DNA of 64,000 nt from Argyresthia goedartella (lineage: Eukaryota > Arthropoda > Insecta > Lepidoptera > Argyresthiidae), in assembly GCA_949825045.1 (NCBI GenBank), contig OX463824.1, positions 26,816,001 through 26,880,000 on the forward strand, given 5' to 3'. The notes under the pieces were generated by a model. That model had not been told where the DNA came from. It ran no database searches and saw only the letters and a list, made by a program, of their open reading frames with translations. Below, piece after piece: positions 54,160 to 64,000 of this stretch (its first letter is position 1; each line of letters begins with the position of its first letter). A program made the translations under genes and the position numbers.

Positions 54160-54320
54160 GAAACTCTTTGCTTAAACTTGCTTTACTTACTGACTCTGTG
54201 ATTCATATGTAACCTGCACGAAAAACTTTGCTTAAACTTGCTTTACTTACTTACTCTATGATCGATTTCGTTGATCACCTCAGATAAACGAAACTCTTTG
54301 CTTACTAACTCCGTGTTTGT
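54160..54320 (+). repeat. Imperfect ~60-68-bp tandem repeat
   Basis: AAACTCTTTGCTTAAACTTG with CTTTACTTACTGACTC recurs at about 54161, 54221 and 54291. The stretch continues to a CGATGTTTCCGGGGC patch near 54520. It could be part of an LTR or a satellite-like remnant; no partner copy is present in the window. Confidence 0.5.
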
Positions 54321-54329
54321 TACAAAGAC

Positions 54330-55135
54330 AGAGCCGTCCACGTGGAACTATTTAACAGTTTTCTTCCCCATTCGTATCACAGACCGTTTCATCAGTTTAT
54401 TTCTTACCATTTACCTTCCAAACTAAACAACAGTGGACAGTCTAAATAAAACTTAGCGATAAATCGTGGACACATAATGCAGTAGTGCACACTGCACCAT
54501 TCAACCGGTCCGGATAAGCGATGTTTCCGGGGCAGGACATCCGGTTCTTATACAGTCCCTTCCTTATATTACCCGGGGAAACGGAAGTGACGTACGAATG
54601 TATAGGTCTCTACACAAGTAGCTCTGTTGCACTCAGTTGTATGGAAAAGGAGTAATAGCGTCCTTTTCACGTTTTGTGCGAATTCACTTAGGTTGCGAGT
54701 GTAGTTCTTTCTTTCTTTACGGCACTTGGCGGTGACGGAGTGGTTGGGTTTGAAATACATAGTTCCCTTAGATGTATATAGACCATTACCTTAAATATTT
54801 GCTTTTTCATATCTAAGCACTAGTACACTATTAGAACATCTGTAATTTAAATTGGCATATTTCGCATTATAAGAAAAGCCAGGTCCAATATGATTTACTG
54901 GTAGTACCACGTCATCGACGAGTGTGTGACGCGACTCTTTAGAGAATAGACAAAAAAAATCCTTGCAATGCCTCAGCTGTCATCAATCATTCATGTTTTC
55001 ACTTCTATGTGTTACGCACTACGCCGCTCTCATTATTCAGTTTAAACTGAGTTTTAATATGTTTAACGTCATATGTAAATGACTACTCACAAATGTTAGA
55101 AAAACGAACGTCTAGTGTTCTTGAGATAAATCTTT
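54330..55135. other. No recognisable gene (54.3-55.1 kb)
   Basis: Nothing supported. Confidence 0.35.
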
Positions 55136-55138
55136 ATT

Positions 55139-55262
55139 TTTAATAATAATAATACCTTGGACACTTTTACTCACATTGATCTAGTCCCAAACTAGGATTC
55201 CCGGTATCTTGGATACTAGACAACGATACACATACTTACATAGATAAACAACCATGACTAGA
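55139..55262 (-). mobile_element. tRNA-derived SINE, family 1, copy 9, head missing
   Basis: Tail and about half the body (to ACAACCATGACTAGATGG). Everything from the GTACAAACATCCG segment through the tRNA-like head is lost. Confidence 0.8.
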
Positions 55263-55667
55263 TGGCCATATTATAATAGCTAAACCTTACCAACTGTTTA
55301 CCAAAGAAGCACTGAAAGGTTGTTCTTAGCTTTATGGTTTGACTGCCAATAAATGGCATAGATATATTATCATTGGCATCTCCTGATTAAGCCGTCATAC
55401 TTCGCTAGGAATACATATAGTTAAAGATTTGGTTGTGCCAGCTGATACACAGATGATATAAACCTTAAATACTGTAACAGACAAGTACAGATACAAAGAT
55501 AAGTCTCATGTATTTCACCTTATTCACTCATTTTCCTTGATATGACATATGACTGGTATTGGAAATACATGAAGACATATTTCAAACCTGTGGAGGTATA
55601 GTTGGTTGCTATTTATTTGTTTGCCACTTTTCAGTACTGAAACCTAATTTTATTAGGGTTTTGTCTG

Positions 55668-56087
55668 TTTTTAGGGTTCCGTACCCAACGGGTAAGAACG
55701 GAACCCTATTACTAAGACTTCGCTGTCCGTCCGTCCGTCCGTCCGTCCGTCCGTCCGTCTGTCACCAGGCTGTACCTCAAGAACCTAGATAGCTAGAGAG
55801 TTGAAATTTTCACAGATTATGTATTTCTGTTGCCGCTATAACAAAAAATACTAAAAAACAGGATAAAATAAATATTTAAGGGGGCTCCCATACAACAATA
55901 CCACATACAAACTTATGGATGCACCTGGTTACGTACATGGAGTGTGAAAGTAACCGCACCAATAACTTTGTAAACAATATTTTGCTGTGTAAAATCCAAA
56001 CTATTCACTCCACACCATCGCTTCCATTGAACGGTGGTACGGAAACCTTCGTGCGCGATTTAGACTCGCACTTGACCGGTTTTTATT
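55668..56087 (+). repeat. Family R repeat, best full-length copy
   Basis: Starts TTTTTAGGGTTCCGTACCC. It contains (CCGT)8 at about 55727-55759, GGCTGTACCTCAAGAACC, GTATTTCTGTTGCCGCTATA and GGGGGCTCCCATACAACA, and ends GACTCGCACTTGACCGG and TTTTT. This single-copy version is the reference for the fragments elsewhere in the window. Family origin is unresolved. Confidence 0.7.
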
Positions 56088-56374
56088 TGTTTAATGACTA
56101 CAATATTTTTGAAAGTAATCTATGTATGATTCAAAGGAAAATCCATTCTCACGAGCATATTTGTGTATATTGCAATGTACTATTTTGAAGAATACAAAAA
56201 TTAATAAAACCATAGATAAATTTGATTAATTTTGTAACTATGCCAACTTTTATAAGGACTAGCCACGTATTTGCTGGGCAAGATTACGCTAGACCGCCCA
56301 CACATCTGTATACATTTGTATCCCACCAAACCTGCCATATTTGCCTTCTATACTGTTAAACATATGTCGTACCC

Positions 56375-56625
56375 ATATCACAGAATTGATCATGACATGG
56401 AACGGCCATCCATTTTCTGATCTGGCCGACCATTTCATGTAACGGTCAGAAAGGGTTCAATTTGGTGAAACATGTCCATTTAAAAGCATATTTATTAAGT
56501 ACTAACCAAAGTTCTTTATAATACACATGTCGAAATAACACGAAGACTATTCGGAGGCTTCGTTGCGCTCGCCCTCTTTGGTCTTCACTTGCTGTCGCAA
56601 TGTTTTTCCCTTACACATTTCTTCA
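56375..56625 (-). mobile_element. MITE family G relative joined to core module K
   Basis: TTTCATGTAACGGT, GTTCAATTTGGTGAAACATG and TAACACGAAGACTATTC match the interior of 52734-52977. This is directly followed by module K in reverse (GGCTTCGTTGCGCTCGCCCT, TCTTCACTTGCTGTCGC). The inverted ends are too degraded to define. Confidence 0.5.
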
Positions 56626-56629
56626 TTCA

Positions 56630-56985
56630 ACGAAAGGTCTAAATTCATAGACATAGTTACACTTTTAGCTAAGATCAAGACTCAGGGGCGATAGCTACTG
56701 ATAAGAACTGAACATACTAACAACAACATAGCTTATTTCAATTCACAATTACTTATGAATCATGAAAAAGCACATAAAAACGTTCACGGAACCAATTTTG
56801 GCCGTGTGTTTTCACACAAACGTTTCATGCGAAAATAACGCCTTTATGCCTTGCAGAGAGAGGTGTATGCTTATGAAGTGTATTCAGATAGACAGGATAA
56901 AACACAGGGTGTTTCAAAAAGGTGTTGTCAGTTTTTAAGAGGTTGTTAGGGATATGATTAAGAGCAACTGTCATTATGAAACCGA
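56630..56985. other. No recognisable gene (56.6-57.0 kb)
   Basis: Nothing supported on either strand. Confidence 0.35.
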
Positions 56986-56992
56986 ATTGGAT

Positions 56993-57375
56993 AATAGTAG
57001 TTTACGTGACTGATACATAATGCCTAATTAAGTACAGTTACATACACTTGTTTATCTACATACATATCATAAGCTTTCTTTGATGTGTTCAGGAACCGCA
57101 TGTTCCACCGGCATGGTGGCATTGATAATTGCTCTGCACTTGTTTAGCATGTTCAGTAGTACCAACTTCACAGACCAACTACGGGCGTCACGCAGGCGGG
57201 CGTCGGCGTTCGAAATTTGAATGTCATAATTTGTCGAAAATTTATACATTTTGGTCATAATGTATCAATATTCAGATAAGAAATGAGTTTGTACCAAGTA
57301 GTATAACATTATGCTGGTCGTAACTTGCGGTTTTTGGACGCATTAAAGAGGATTTATGATACGTGTGTAGATAAA
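56993..57375 (-). mobile_element. Foldback repeat family A, copy 7, internally deleted
   Basis: Both ends are present (AATAGTAGTTTACGTGACTG and GTGTGTAGATAAAC) but the CTCGAG foldback is deleted, so the AATAATGCCTAATT junction lies close to the end. The left stem-loop is intact. Confidence 0.7.
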
Positions 57376-57379
57376 CTGT

Positions 57380-58015
57380 ATTTTTGTCATCTCCATACAT
57401 TTTGTACCATCACAATTGTTGGTCTGATCACCAAAGTTGCTTACAATAAATGTCAGGGAACCTCAAAAGGAATTTTGCATTCCATATGATGTGAACTCTA
57501 ATACCTGGCATAAGGTTCAAATTCAACGAAAATGGCAGCGAATGTGTTGAGTATCTCTTCACCGTTCTGTGACAGCCTGTATTCTGCACAGCCTGAATGT
57601 TTTAGCATAGAAAATGGAAACAAAACAGTAGGCGACGGGTTACCGGGAAGTGTTTTGGTGAAACAGTTATGAAGGCACTTTATCGGCGCCATCTTGTTGT
57701 GGTAATATTTACTTTCTTCCACCACGTATGGGAAAACGAGTGACGCTATTTTATAATGTTAATGTTTACTGTGTATTCAATCAATATTGAACATAATATT
57801 GTATGAGTATGAGAGTTTTTTTGAATATTTATGTTATTGGCAACATTGCCTTTTCGACTTCTTCTGTGAAATTTCTCAACCCATGGTAACCTGCTCCTTA
57901 CATTATATTCGTTTTCAAAGCAACAAATGCTGATTACAAGTGAGATGCTGTTTTAATTGCACACCGAGGAATAAGAAAAGCTGAAGATTTTTTTCTCTTA
58001 CTATCGTGTAATGTA
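57380..58015. other. No recognisable gene (57.4-58.0 kb)
   Basis: Frames in this stretch show no known motif. Confidence 0.35.
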
Positions 58016-58019
58016 AATA

Positions 58020-58260
58020 TAAATGTCTCCACCGAGGGGCTAAGGTCTTTACCCGGATACGAGTAAGGGTAAGCCATACTCCACCACGCTGGCTCAATCC
58101 GGGTTGATAAATAAATATATAGTTGATAAAGGTCCAAAACTGTAATTACTTGAGATAATTAGTTATCGCATTGGTACACGATCGGGATTTGAACCTGCAT
58201 CTCCTGTATGAGAAAAGGGCATGAAACCCATCAGACCACTATTGAATCTCTGATAATTTA
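58020..58260 (-). mobile_element. Degenerate lepidopteran tRNA-derived SINE (family 3)
   Basis: Minus strand head has GGTTCAAATCCCGATCGTG with TGGTCTGATGGGTTTCATG upstream. The body has CGGATTGAGCC, GGTGGAGTATGGCTTACC and CGTATCCGGGTAAAG, the segments of a widespread lepidopteran SINE. Confidence 0.5.
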
Positions 58261-58261
58261 A

Positions 58262-58825
58262 ATGTCATCTCCTGCGGCGATGAGTTAGCCGACTCTCACA
58301 TTGAATGAAGTATCAAAAGAAAGTTATAATTTATATCCATTATTCAGAGGCTCAATTCTCTTATGAGAAGCGCATAGCTCCGAAGGCCGTAAAATATATT
58401 ATTTGATAGTCAGTCTTCAAAAAAAACATGTGCCGCCGACAAGTCAAACACGGCATTTTGCACCCTAAGGCGCAATCAATATGCTTTTTCCATAAAATAA
58501 TATAGAATAGCTATGCGTTTTCCATAACAGAATAGGGCCCCCTTGTCTTTTATACATGGGAGTTAGAGCCTCGCACTTGGCTGTTTTTATGGCCGTGATA
58601 TTTTTTTAATTTGAGGCTGGTCGACAGTGATTTAAATGCCCTGATTAAAACTCCGTACCTTATTTTATCGTAACCTCCTTCGAGCCAGTTTGAGCGCACA
58701 TCCATTACACTTGGGCTTTTCGAAAAACTAAACGCAGGCATATTTGGTGAAACCGATGATGGCTTAATTAGTGAACGACCCTACTCAAACGGTTCTGAAA
58801 TAATTGTAACTTAAATGACATAGAC
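58262..58825. other. No recognisable gene (58.3-58.8 kb)
   Basis: Nothing supported. Confidence 0.35.
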
Positions 58826-58829
58826 ATCT

Positions 58830-59357
58830 TATATTAATAATATTCATTACAAGTCGTGCAAGGTAAAATAAATTATACATAAATTCATAGTGTAGTATTA
58901 CACAGGATTCATAAAATTATTACAATATCTCAATTATTATGTCATAAAATTGATTAATTGAAACTCAATAAATTGTAAATTACCATGTCATTGGAAATAC
59001 ATTAAATTATAATAAAAATATATTAAATTAAATTAATAAATTACGCTTTAAATAATGTTACATTTATGGAATATAGGTAATAATAACAAATATTTGCCCC
59101 CACCGGGACTCGAACCCGGGACCCCTGGTTGCGTAGGCAGCGTCACTGCCGACGAGGCCATTCGGGTCGTCAAGGTGTGTCAAACACATACTCATTATAG
59201 TAATGGTGTCATCGTTCTGATAATTAGTCATTTAGTTTTAGAAATTCATCGTAGCTGTATAGGGTCTTCTCGGTAAGCCATCCTTTCAACCTCAGTTTAA
59301 AGATGGGCATACTTGGTGCACTTCAGGTAACTTGTTGTAGACTACCGGACCCATATA
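58830..59357 (-). pseudogene. LINE 3' end (group L), with a SINE head inserted
   Basis: Minus strand: 59357-59232 encodes, across frame shifts, MGPVVYNKLPE, PIFKLRLKGWL and YSYDEF, nearly the same as at 11282-11440. The A/T-rich UTR then ends at ATTAATAATATTCATTACA (about 58840), also shared. A SINE fragment (59087-59171) lies in the UTR. Confidence 0.55.
59087..59171 (-). mobile_element. tRNA-derived SINE, family 1, copy 10, head only
   Basis: Only the tRNA-like head and first bases of the body (to CAAATATTTG). The body and ATT tail are absent. It resembles a free tRNA gene but is missing normal tRNA ends. Confidence 0.75.
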
Positions 59358-59860
59358 TAATAATAATAATAATCGTTTATTGCAGGCATAAAAGCCCATA
59401 AAATAAATTACACAGTTCGTCAACAATAAAATTAAATTAAAATTCAAATAAATAATTACAAAATAAAAATGACAAAAAATTTAAAAATACTAACACACAC
59501 CCTCACATACACTAGCACAGCAGGGGAAGAAGGACGAGTGCCTAGGCTACCCACTCGCGTGAAGCCTCTCCCAGTGAGCCAGTAGCGGCGAGTCCCACCG
59601 TCCAGCCAACGTGCGAAGAATGGAGTTGGAGCTGCCGCGTTCGTAAATGGATCGTGTTGCTTGTTTTAGCAACGTAATACGTACGGTGTCGTTTTCCCGA
59701 AAATCCGCACCTTCTTTTACTTGAATTGTTTGCGGAGCAGCGTTTCATAGGAACGGGGCTTGGGGCGAAATATCTTGTGGCTGGAAGACGCGCAGACCTC
59801 ACGACGACGCTGGGAATATTGTCTGGTGTAAATTGTACACGGCAATAGGATCACATCGTA
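59356..59860 (-). mobile_element. LINE 3' end with (ATT)n tail
   Basis: Minus strand: a coding-like end (86-codon frame 59802-59542 and an overlapping frame reading LRTLAGRWDSPLLAHWERLH) is followed by a UTR with GGGCTTTTATGCCTGCAATA, AACG and then (ATT)n. The TTTATGCCTG.AATAAA end is common to many lepidopteran LINE copies by resemblance. Confidence 0.4.
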
Positions 59861-59862
59861 GG

Positions 59863-60117
59863 ATAATAATAATAATACCTTGGACACTATTTTACACATA
59901 TTGATCTAGCCCCAAACTAGGATTCCCTGTATCTTGGGTACTAGACAACGATACACATACTTATATAGATAAATATTATACTTCGATAGATAAACAACCA
60001 TGACTAGGGTACAAACATCCGTTCTCATCAAATAAATATATGCCCCCACCGGGACTCGAACCCGGGACCCTTGGCTTCGTAGGCAGGGTCACTGCCGACT
60101 CGGCCATTCGGGTCGTC
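59863..60117 (-). mobile_element. tRNA-derived SINE, family 1, copy 11
   Basis: Full-length reverse copy, one of the best preserved, with complete head (GGGACTCGAACCCGGG) and ATT tail. Confidence 0.87.
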
Positions 60118-60799
60118 AAGGATATAAGACGGAAATGCTTTTATTAAGATAATATATAAAACAGAACTCAGAAGATACAACTACATACATACATACATAG
60201 GATATAACATAATTACAGAAATTTGTACACTATTAAATAAACCCTGTCTATGAACGTTAAAAATATAAATGTATATGTAGGTTTCACGAGATCAAGCTGA
60301 CACTTAAGTATTCCTGCTCAATCTTCGTATTGAAAGGCCCTGACATTTTTCGCGTGCATCTTACTCTCTTGGAAACTGCTCTTATAACTGAGATTTGTAT
60401 TTCACCTTCAGCCAGTAGACTATTTGAGAATACGCTTTTCCCCATTCCTTGTTAAGCTTGGATGCGTTTCTTTTTTTAATTGTTATATTCAGTTCCTAGG
60501 GCTCCATCGCATGAAATGACTAGTGGGATGAATGAGGCTCTTAGGTATTCAGCTGTTCGGTCGTATTTTGAGAGTTTCTCTCGGCTATGTCTCTGTGTAG
60601 TTTTCTTCCAGGTGAGGTTTCTGTAAGAGAAAGCGTCAGCATTAACTATGCATACGTCAAAGAACGCTTTCCTTGCAGGTTCCTACACATCATTTAGTAA
60701 CAGATCATCTATAAGTGCTGGTTGATTTATATTTGCGTCTTGAATTTTGGGTTCTATTGTGCTAGTTCTCCAGGTTAGTTGGGCACATCATAGGATATA

Positions 60800-61622
60800 G
60801 AGGAGAGGAGAGGAGTCAACAAAAACGGGGCGCGCATGTTGCATCTCAAGTTTACGGATAACATCATTCTCGTCGCCGTTTGCGCCTCAGATCTCCAACA
60901 TATGCTCACAGAACTGCAGGAAGCTTCCCTGAAAGTCAGTCTCAGGATGAACATGTCCAAGACCAAGATCATGATGAATCGCTTTTTGAATGTGCTGAAC
61001 ATAATTGTTGGCAACGACACCGTTCAGGTGGTCAGCGATAACGTCTATATTGGACATCGTTTATCCTTTGACCGAGATACACAGGTGAAGGATATCAACA
61101 GACGCGTTGGCTTAAGGTGGACTGCTTTGGGGAAGCTAGACGAAGTATTTAAGTCCAAAGTATCACAATGCCTGAAGACTAAGGTATATAACCAATGATT
61201 CATCTACAGAGCAGAAAAATGTGCGCTCACTAAGCAAATTATGCACAAAATCCAGTTGGTTCAACGAACAATGGAGCGTTCCATGTTAGGTATCTCTCTC
61301 GTTGACCGCGTGCCAAACGTCGAAATACGACGGAAAACGAAGGTCGAAGATGTAGGTAAGCGGATAATTGGACTAAGGTGGAGATGGGCGGGACACTTGG
61401 CTAGACGGGATGACGGACGGTGGACCAAAGCTGTCACAGAGTAGTGGCCAAGGGGAGCGACAAGGCCAGTGGGCAGACCACCTGCCCGATGGTCCGAAGA
61501 TATACTAAAGTCGACAGGATCTCAATGGATGCGATGGCACAGGACCTTAGGGGTTGGCGCTATAGAAATGAGGGTTATGCCCGGCAGCGGGTTGATATGG
61601 GCTGAGCATGATGATGATGAAT
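60800..61622 (+). pseudogene. RTE-type LINE 3' half of ORF, broken
   Basis: Reads GVNKNGARMLHLKFTDNI (the FADD region, with TDN in place of the catalytic ADD), LRMNMSKTKIMMN, VSDNVYIGHRLSF, SQCLKTKVYNQ, a stop, then RAEKCALT, LVQRTMERSMLGISLVDRVP, RWRWAGHLARRDDGRWTKAV, a stop and further frame changes, and a diverged ending. The tail is (ATG)n at 61608-61620. Order and motifs match insect RTE reverse transcriptase C-terminal halves. Stops near 61198 and 61443 and the altered RT box show it is inactive. Confidence 0.7.
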
Positions 61623-62570
61623 AGGATACCCTTACTTAGTCGCGCCGAAAAAATACATAATTAGTCGTGTGGGGCGTCCAACACGTCATCAATAAAACAT
61701 CATATGCATACAAAATCAGACTTTTATTAGTAAGCATCTATAAAATTACGTAATAATTAACTCATAAACTCTTTTGTAACATCAAAAGAAATATTGAAAA
61801 TATTAGTAGTAGTAACGTTAAAAAATACTAGTTTTCGGTAATACAATTATAGCAGACAACATTCATGTAGTTAACACACACATGTTTATGGTACTAGGAG
61901 CACACAGTGTTTGTTTTTCTGTCCTTGGTTCATGGACAAATGGCATCTTTTGTATGAAGGCGATGGGCTAGCCCCAGAAGACGATTAATGGTTCTCTTGA
62001 TGACTCCGGTTCAGTCATTTTTGCAACTATCGATGTAGAGTAGGTATGCCAGATCTTGACATTTGATGAGGCTTGACCAAATCGACAGCCAACCCCTTTA
62101 CATAAGCTCATCTAGATACACTGGAGCTAATTTTGGCCTTATAAATTACATAGGAGTTGATACCAACTACATAATGTAATCTATCAAATGCACAACAACT
62201 TACATGCTAAGTAATGACTCCAGTGCGAAGGTCCCGCGCTTTTACGAAGCTACTAGAAGCGCTAGCGAGGTAAATTCAAAACTAAGAACGTTATATATAC
62301 CTTTAATTACGGTCTGGGGTGTGCGTGCGGCACCCTACGCGTCAAATTAACCCTCTCAATAGCCATAAAAAAATATGGCTATAAAAAGCCAAATTTTCTG
62401 GCGGCCAGCCACATTGCCGATAATTTTATTTTTTTCATTTACTCAGTCAGTCGACCAATCAAGTGTGAGATACCAGAGAGAAGGTACGTTTACCCTCTAT
62501 TTCTGGTCAGTATTGTCAGTTATAAAAAAAATAGTGGGTAGTAGAATTTATTTTATGAAAATAAATATAA
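61623..62570. other. No recognisable gene (61.6-62.6 kb)
   Basis: AT-rich, with no repeat or domain recognised. Confidence 0.35.
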
Positions 62571-62573
62571 ACA

Positions 62574-62909
62574 TTATTCCAAGTCCATACTAGGTGTTCT
62601 TACGCGAGTAGACAGGTTAAGGGTTTTAGAGTAGCTAGGTTTCATTTTGATTGACAGTCCTCCTCTGGCGTAAGAATTGGTAGGTAGGACAACCGTGTTC
62701 TGAAGTACCAAAGTACAATTCTGTGGTATGCATAGTGACAGCAACCAATCTGTAACACTCTGCAATAATTTGACGTGACTCACGAAAGTCTTTGATAAAG
62801 CCGCCTTTTTATTAGAATTGTTCTCCAACCTAGACTTTTTGCGAATCGCACTAATTACGTCGTCTCTAGGGCGTTTAATCGCGAAAAGTTTCCCAACAAA
62901 TGGAAACAC
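62574..62909 (-). other. Unrecognised 111-codon open frame
   Basis: The frame contains AIKRPRDDVISAIRKKSRLE and ends YSKTLNLSTRVRTPSMDLE. Basic and serine-rich, no signal peptide or membrane segment, no known domain. It may be the end of a retroelement ORF. Codon use is not distinctive. Confidence 0.25.
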
Positions 62910-64000
62910 GGCCTAAGATCATAGGAAAAAGTTTTTGTTCCAATGCGGCCGAGATTAGGGAATCGCTGGGAACCGTAACCATCCAGAACCACAGAATAAT
63001 GCGACTGGACACGCCCTCCGAATAATAAGTACCTATAGAAGTCCTCGATTTGTTGCGAGCGACGAGATAATGTACACTACAGTAATAAACGTAATCAGCT
63101 GAGGCGCACACTAAAGGGAAAAGCTGTACGTAAAACAAACGGATTTATTTTAATTTGCAAAGAGACATTAGAATAGACAATACAGTTAAAAATGGACTTA
63201 TTATATCCCTAAGTGCGGATAGCAGTGATGACGATGACAACTCTTCTGTTAGTTCAACTGAATAAACAATTTCGATTCTTTCCGATTGTTTTGGTAACAT
63301 CCCTAGTGTTTAAAAAGTGGATTTTATGAAGTTTTAGATTAGCTGTCAAGTTGCTTCTTAGTATGGATAGACTATATAGTATGACGGCCGGCTGCTAATT
63401 CCGTTTCTTACTCTTCCCACAAAGAAATATAACTACAGATGCAGAACATAACAAGCATCAGTGCCGATTTCTGAATTGAGAAAATCACTAGTTAATTCAG
63501 TATCGTTTTGTATGATATCTGATATCTGCAAAGAAATTACGATACATGCCTTGAGAAACTGTATGTCTACATTCCCCAAAAAAATATGTTTTGTACCTAC
63601 GTGTGAAATGGTTTGGGTGGTTAATTTCGTGTACATGTAGAAGTATTACTTCTTACTTTTGAGTTAATTTGAAGTCTACTCATTTTTTTCTATAAGTTTA
63701 TATAAGTATTTTATGGGTCCCCTGTGATTCTTTTAAGTACTGCGGAAAACCCCTATCCACCTAAACCATAACCCCCCGAGTTTGATGCACTCCTAGCATA
63801 TTTACAACTTAAGAAAGGATAAACACTGCACATTTGTCAAGTTTTCCAGCTGTTGTTCTTTGTAGCCCAATTTTGATTAATACTATGCTTACAAGTAACA
63901 GACTATATCTTAAAAACTACTGAACCGATTTAGATAAAAATTGCATTCTTCTCTAATTTGGAGTAAGTGTAAGCCAACAACAATGGCCATAATAATGATC
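62910..64000. other. No recognisable gene (62.9-64.0 kb)
   Basis: Nothing supported, with no long frames or matched repeats. Confidence 0.35.

Noticed and set aside
1..64000. CRISPR arrays, bacterial operons or plasmid functions
   Set aside because: Tandem and inverted repeats here are microsatellites, MITE arms and LTR repeats; there are no regularly spaced repeats with unique spacers and no prokaryotic gene organisation.

Overview
The window looks like repeat-rich intergenic DNA from an insect, most likely a moth or butterfly. The evidence is resemblance only: tRNA-derived SINEs with (ATT)n tails, RTE-type and CR1/Jockey-like LINE 3' ends, the widespread 'GGGTTCC...CTCGCACTTGGCCGG' repeats, many foldback MITEs, and AT-rich sequence with short introns. 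There is no prokaryotic gene organisation, no CRISPR array, no rRNA, and no complete host gene that I can defend. Almost all long open frames belong to transposable elements or arise by chance in repeats.

The dominant feature is one nearly complete Ty3/gypsy-like LTR retrotransposon at 35193-42812. It has two 1.11-kb LTRs that differ at about a dozen positions by eye, a primer-binding site, an intact gag frame, and a pol region with protease, reverse transcriptase, RNase H and D,D35E integrase in one frame that is broken by five stop codons. The second most striking structure is a 3.27-kb element at 13472-16743 with about 757-bp inverted terminal arms and no convincing coding content. It carries a nested MITE and a 19-bp tandem repeat in its loop.

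Layout. 0-9 kb: foldback family A copies (438, 6166), a broken LINE RT end, a TIR element carrying a MADF-like fragment, a hexanucleotide array acting as a LINE tail, another foldback (5411-5996), and a possible broken host gene on the minus strand (6706-7133). 9-17 kb: core-module copies, SINEs, a LINE 3' end and the long-TIR element. 17-31 kb: RTE LINE end, SINEs, foldbacks, a candidate host exon (22686-22823), a LINE 3' end abutting a 493-bp MITE, a tandemly duplicated repeat, and a second near-identical family A copy (30645). 31-35 kb: mostly unique-looking sequence with a LINE RT fragment split by a MITE. 35-43 kb: the LTR retrotransposon. 43-64 kb: a mosaic of SINEs (two families, mostly minus strand), LINE 3' fragments, a mariner transposase fragment, more foldbacks, and an RTE LINE 3' end at 60.8-61.6 kb.

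The least explained pattern is a core module of roughly 120 bp with a G/C-rich hairpin. It sits in the middle of at least three MITE families with different terminal inverted repeats, and probably a fourth. Insertion order can be read in several places (SINE cut by a LINE, LINE cut by a MITE, MITE inside a MITE). All family names are by visual recognition; no database search was run. Copies of shared repeats were aligned by eye, so boundaries are usually good to a few bases where two copies or two arms could be compared, and to tens of bases elsewhere.
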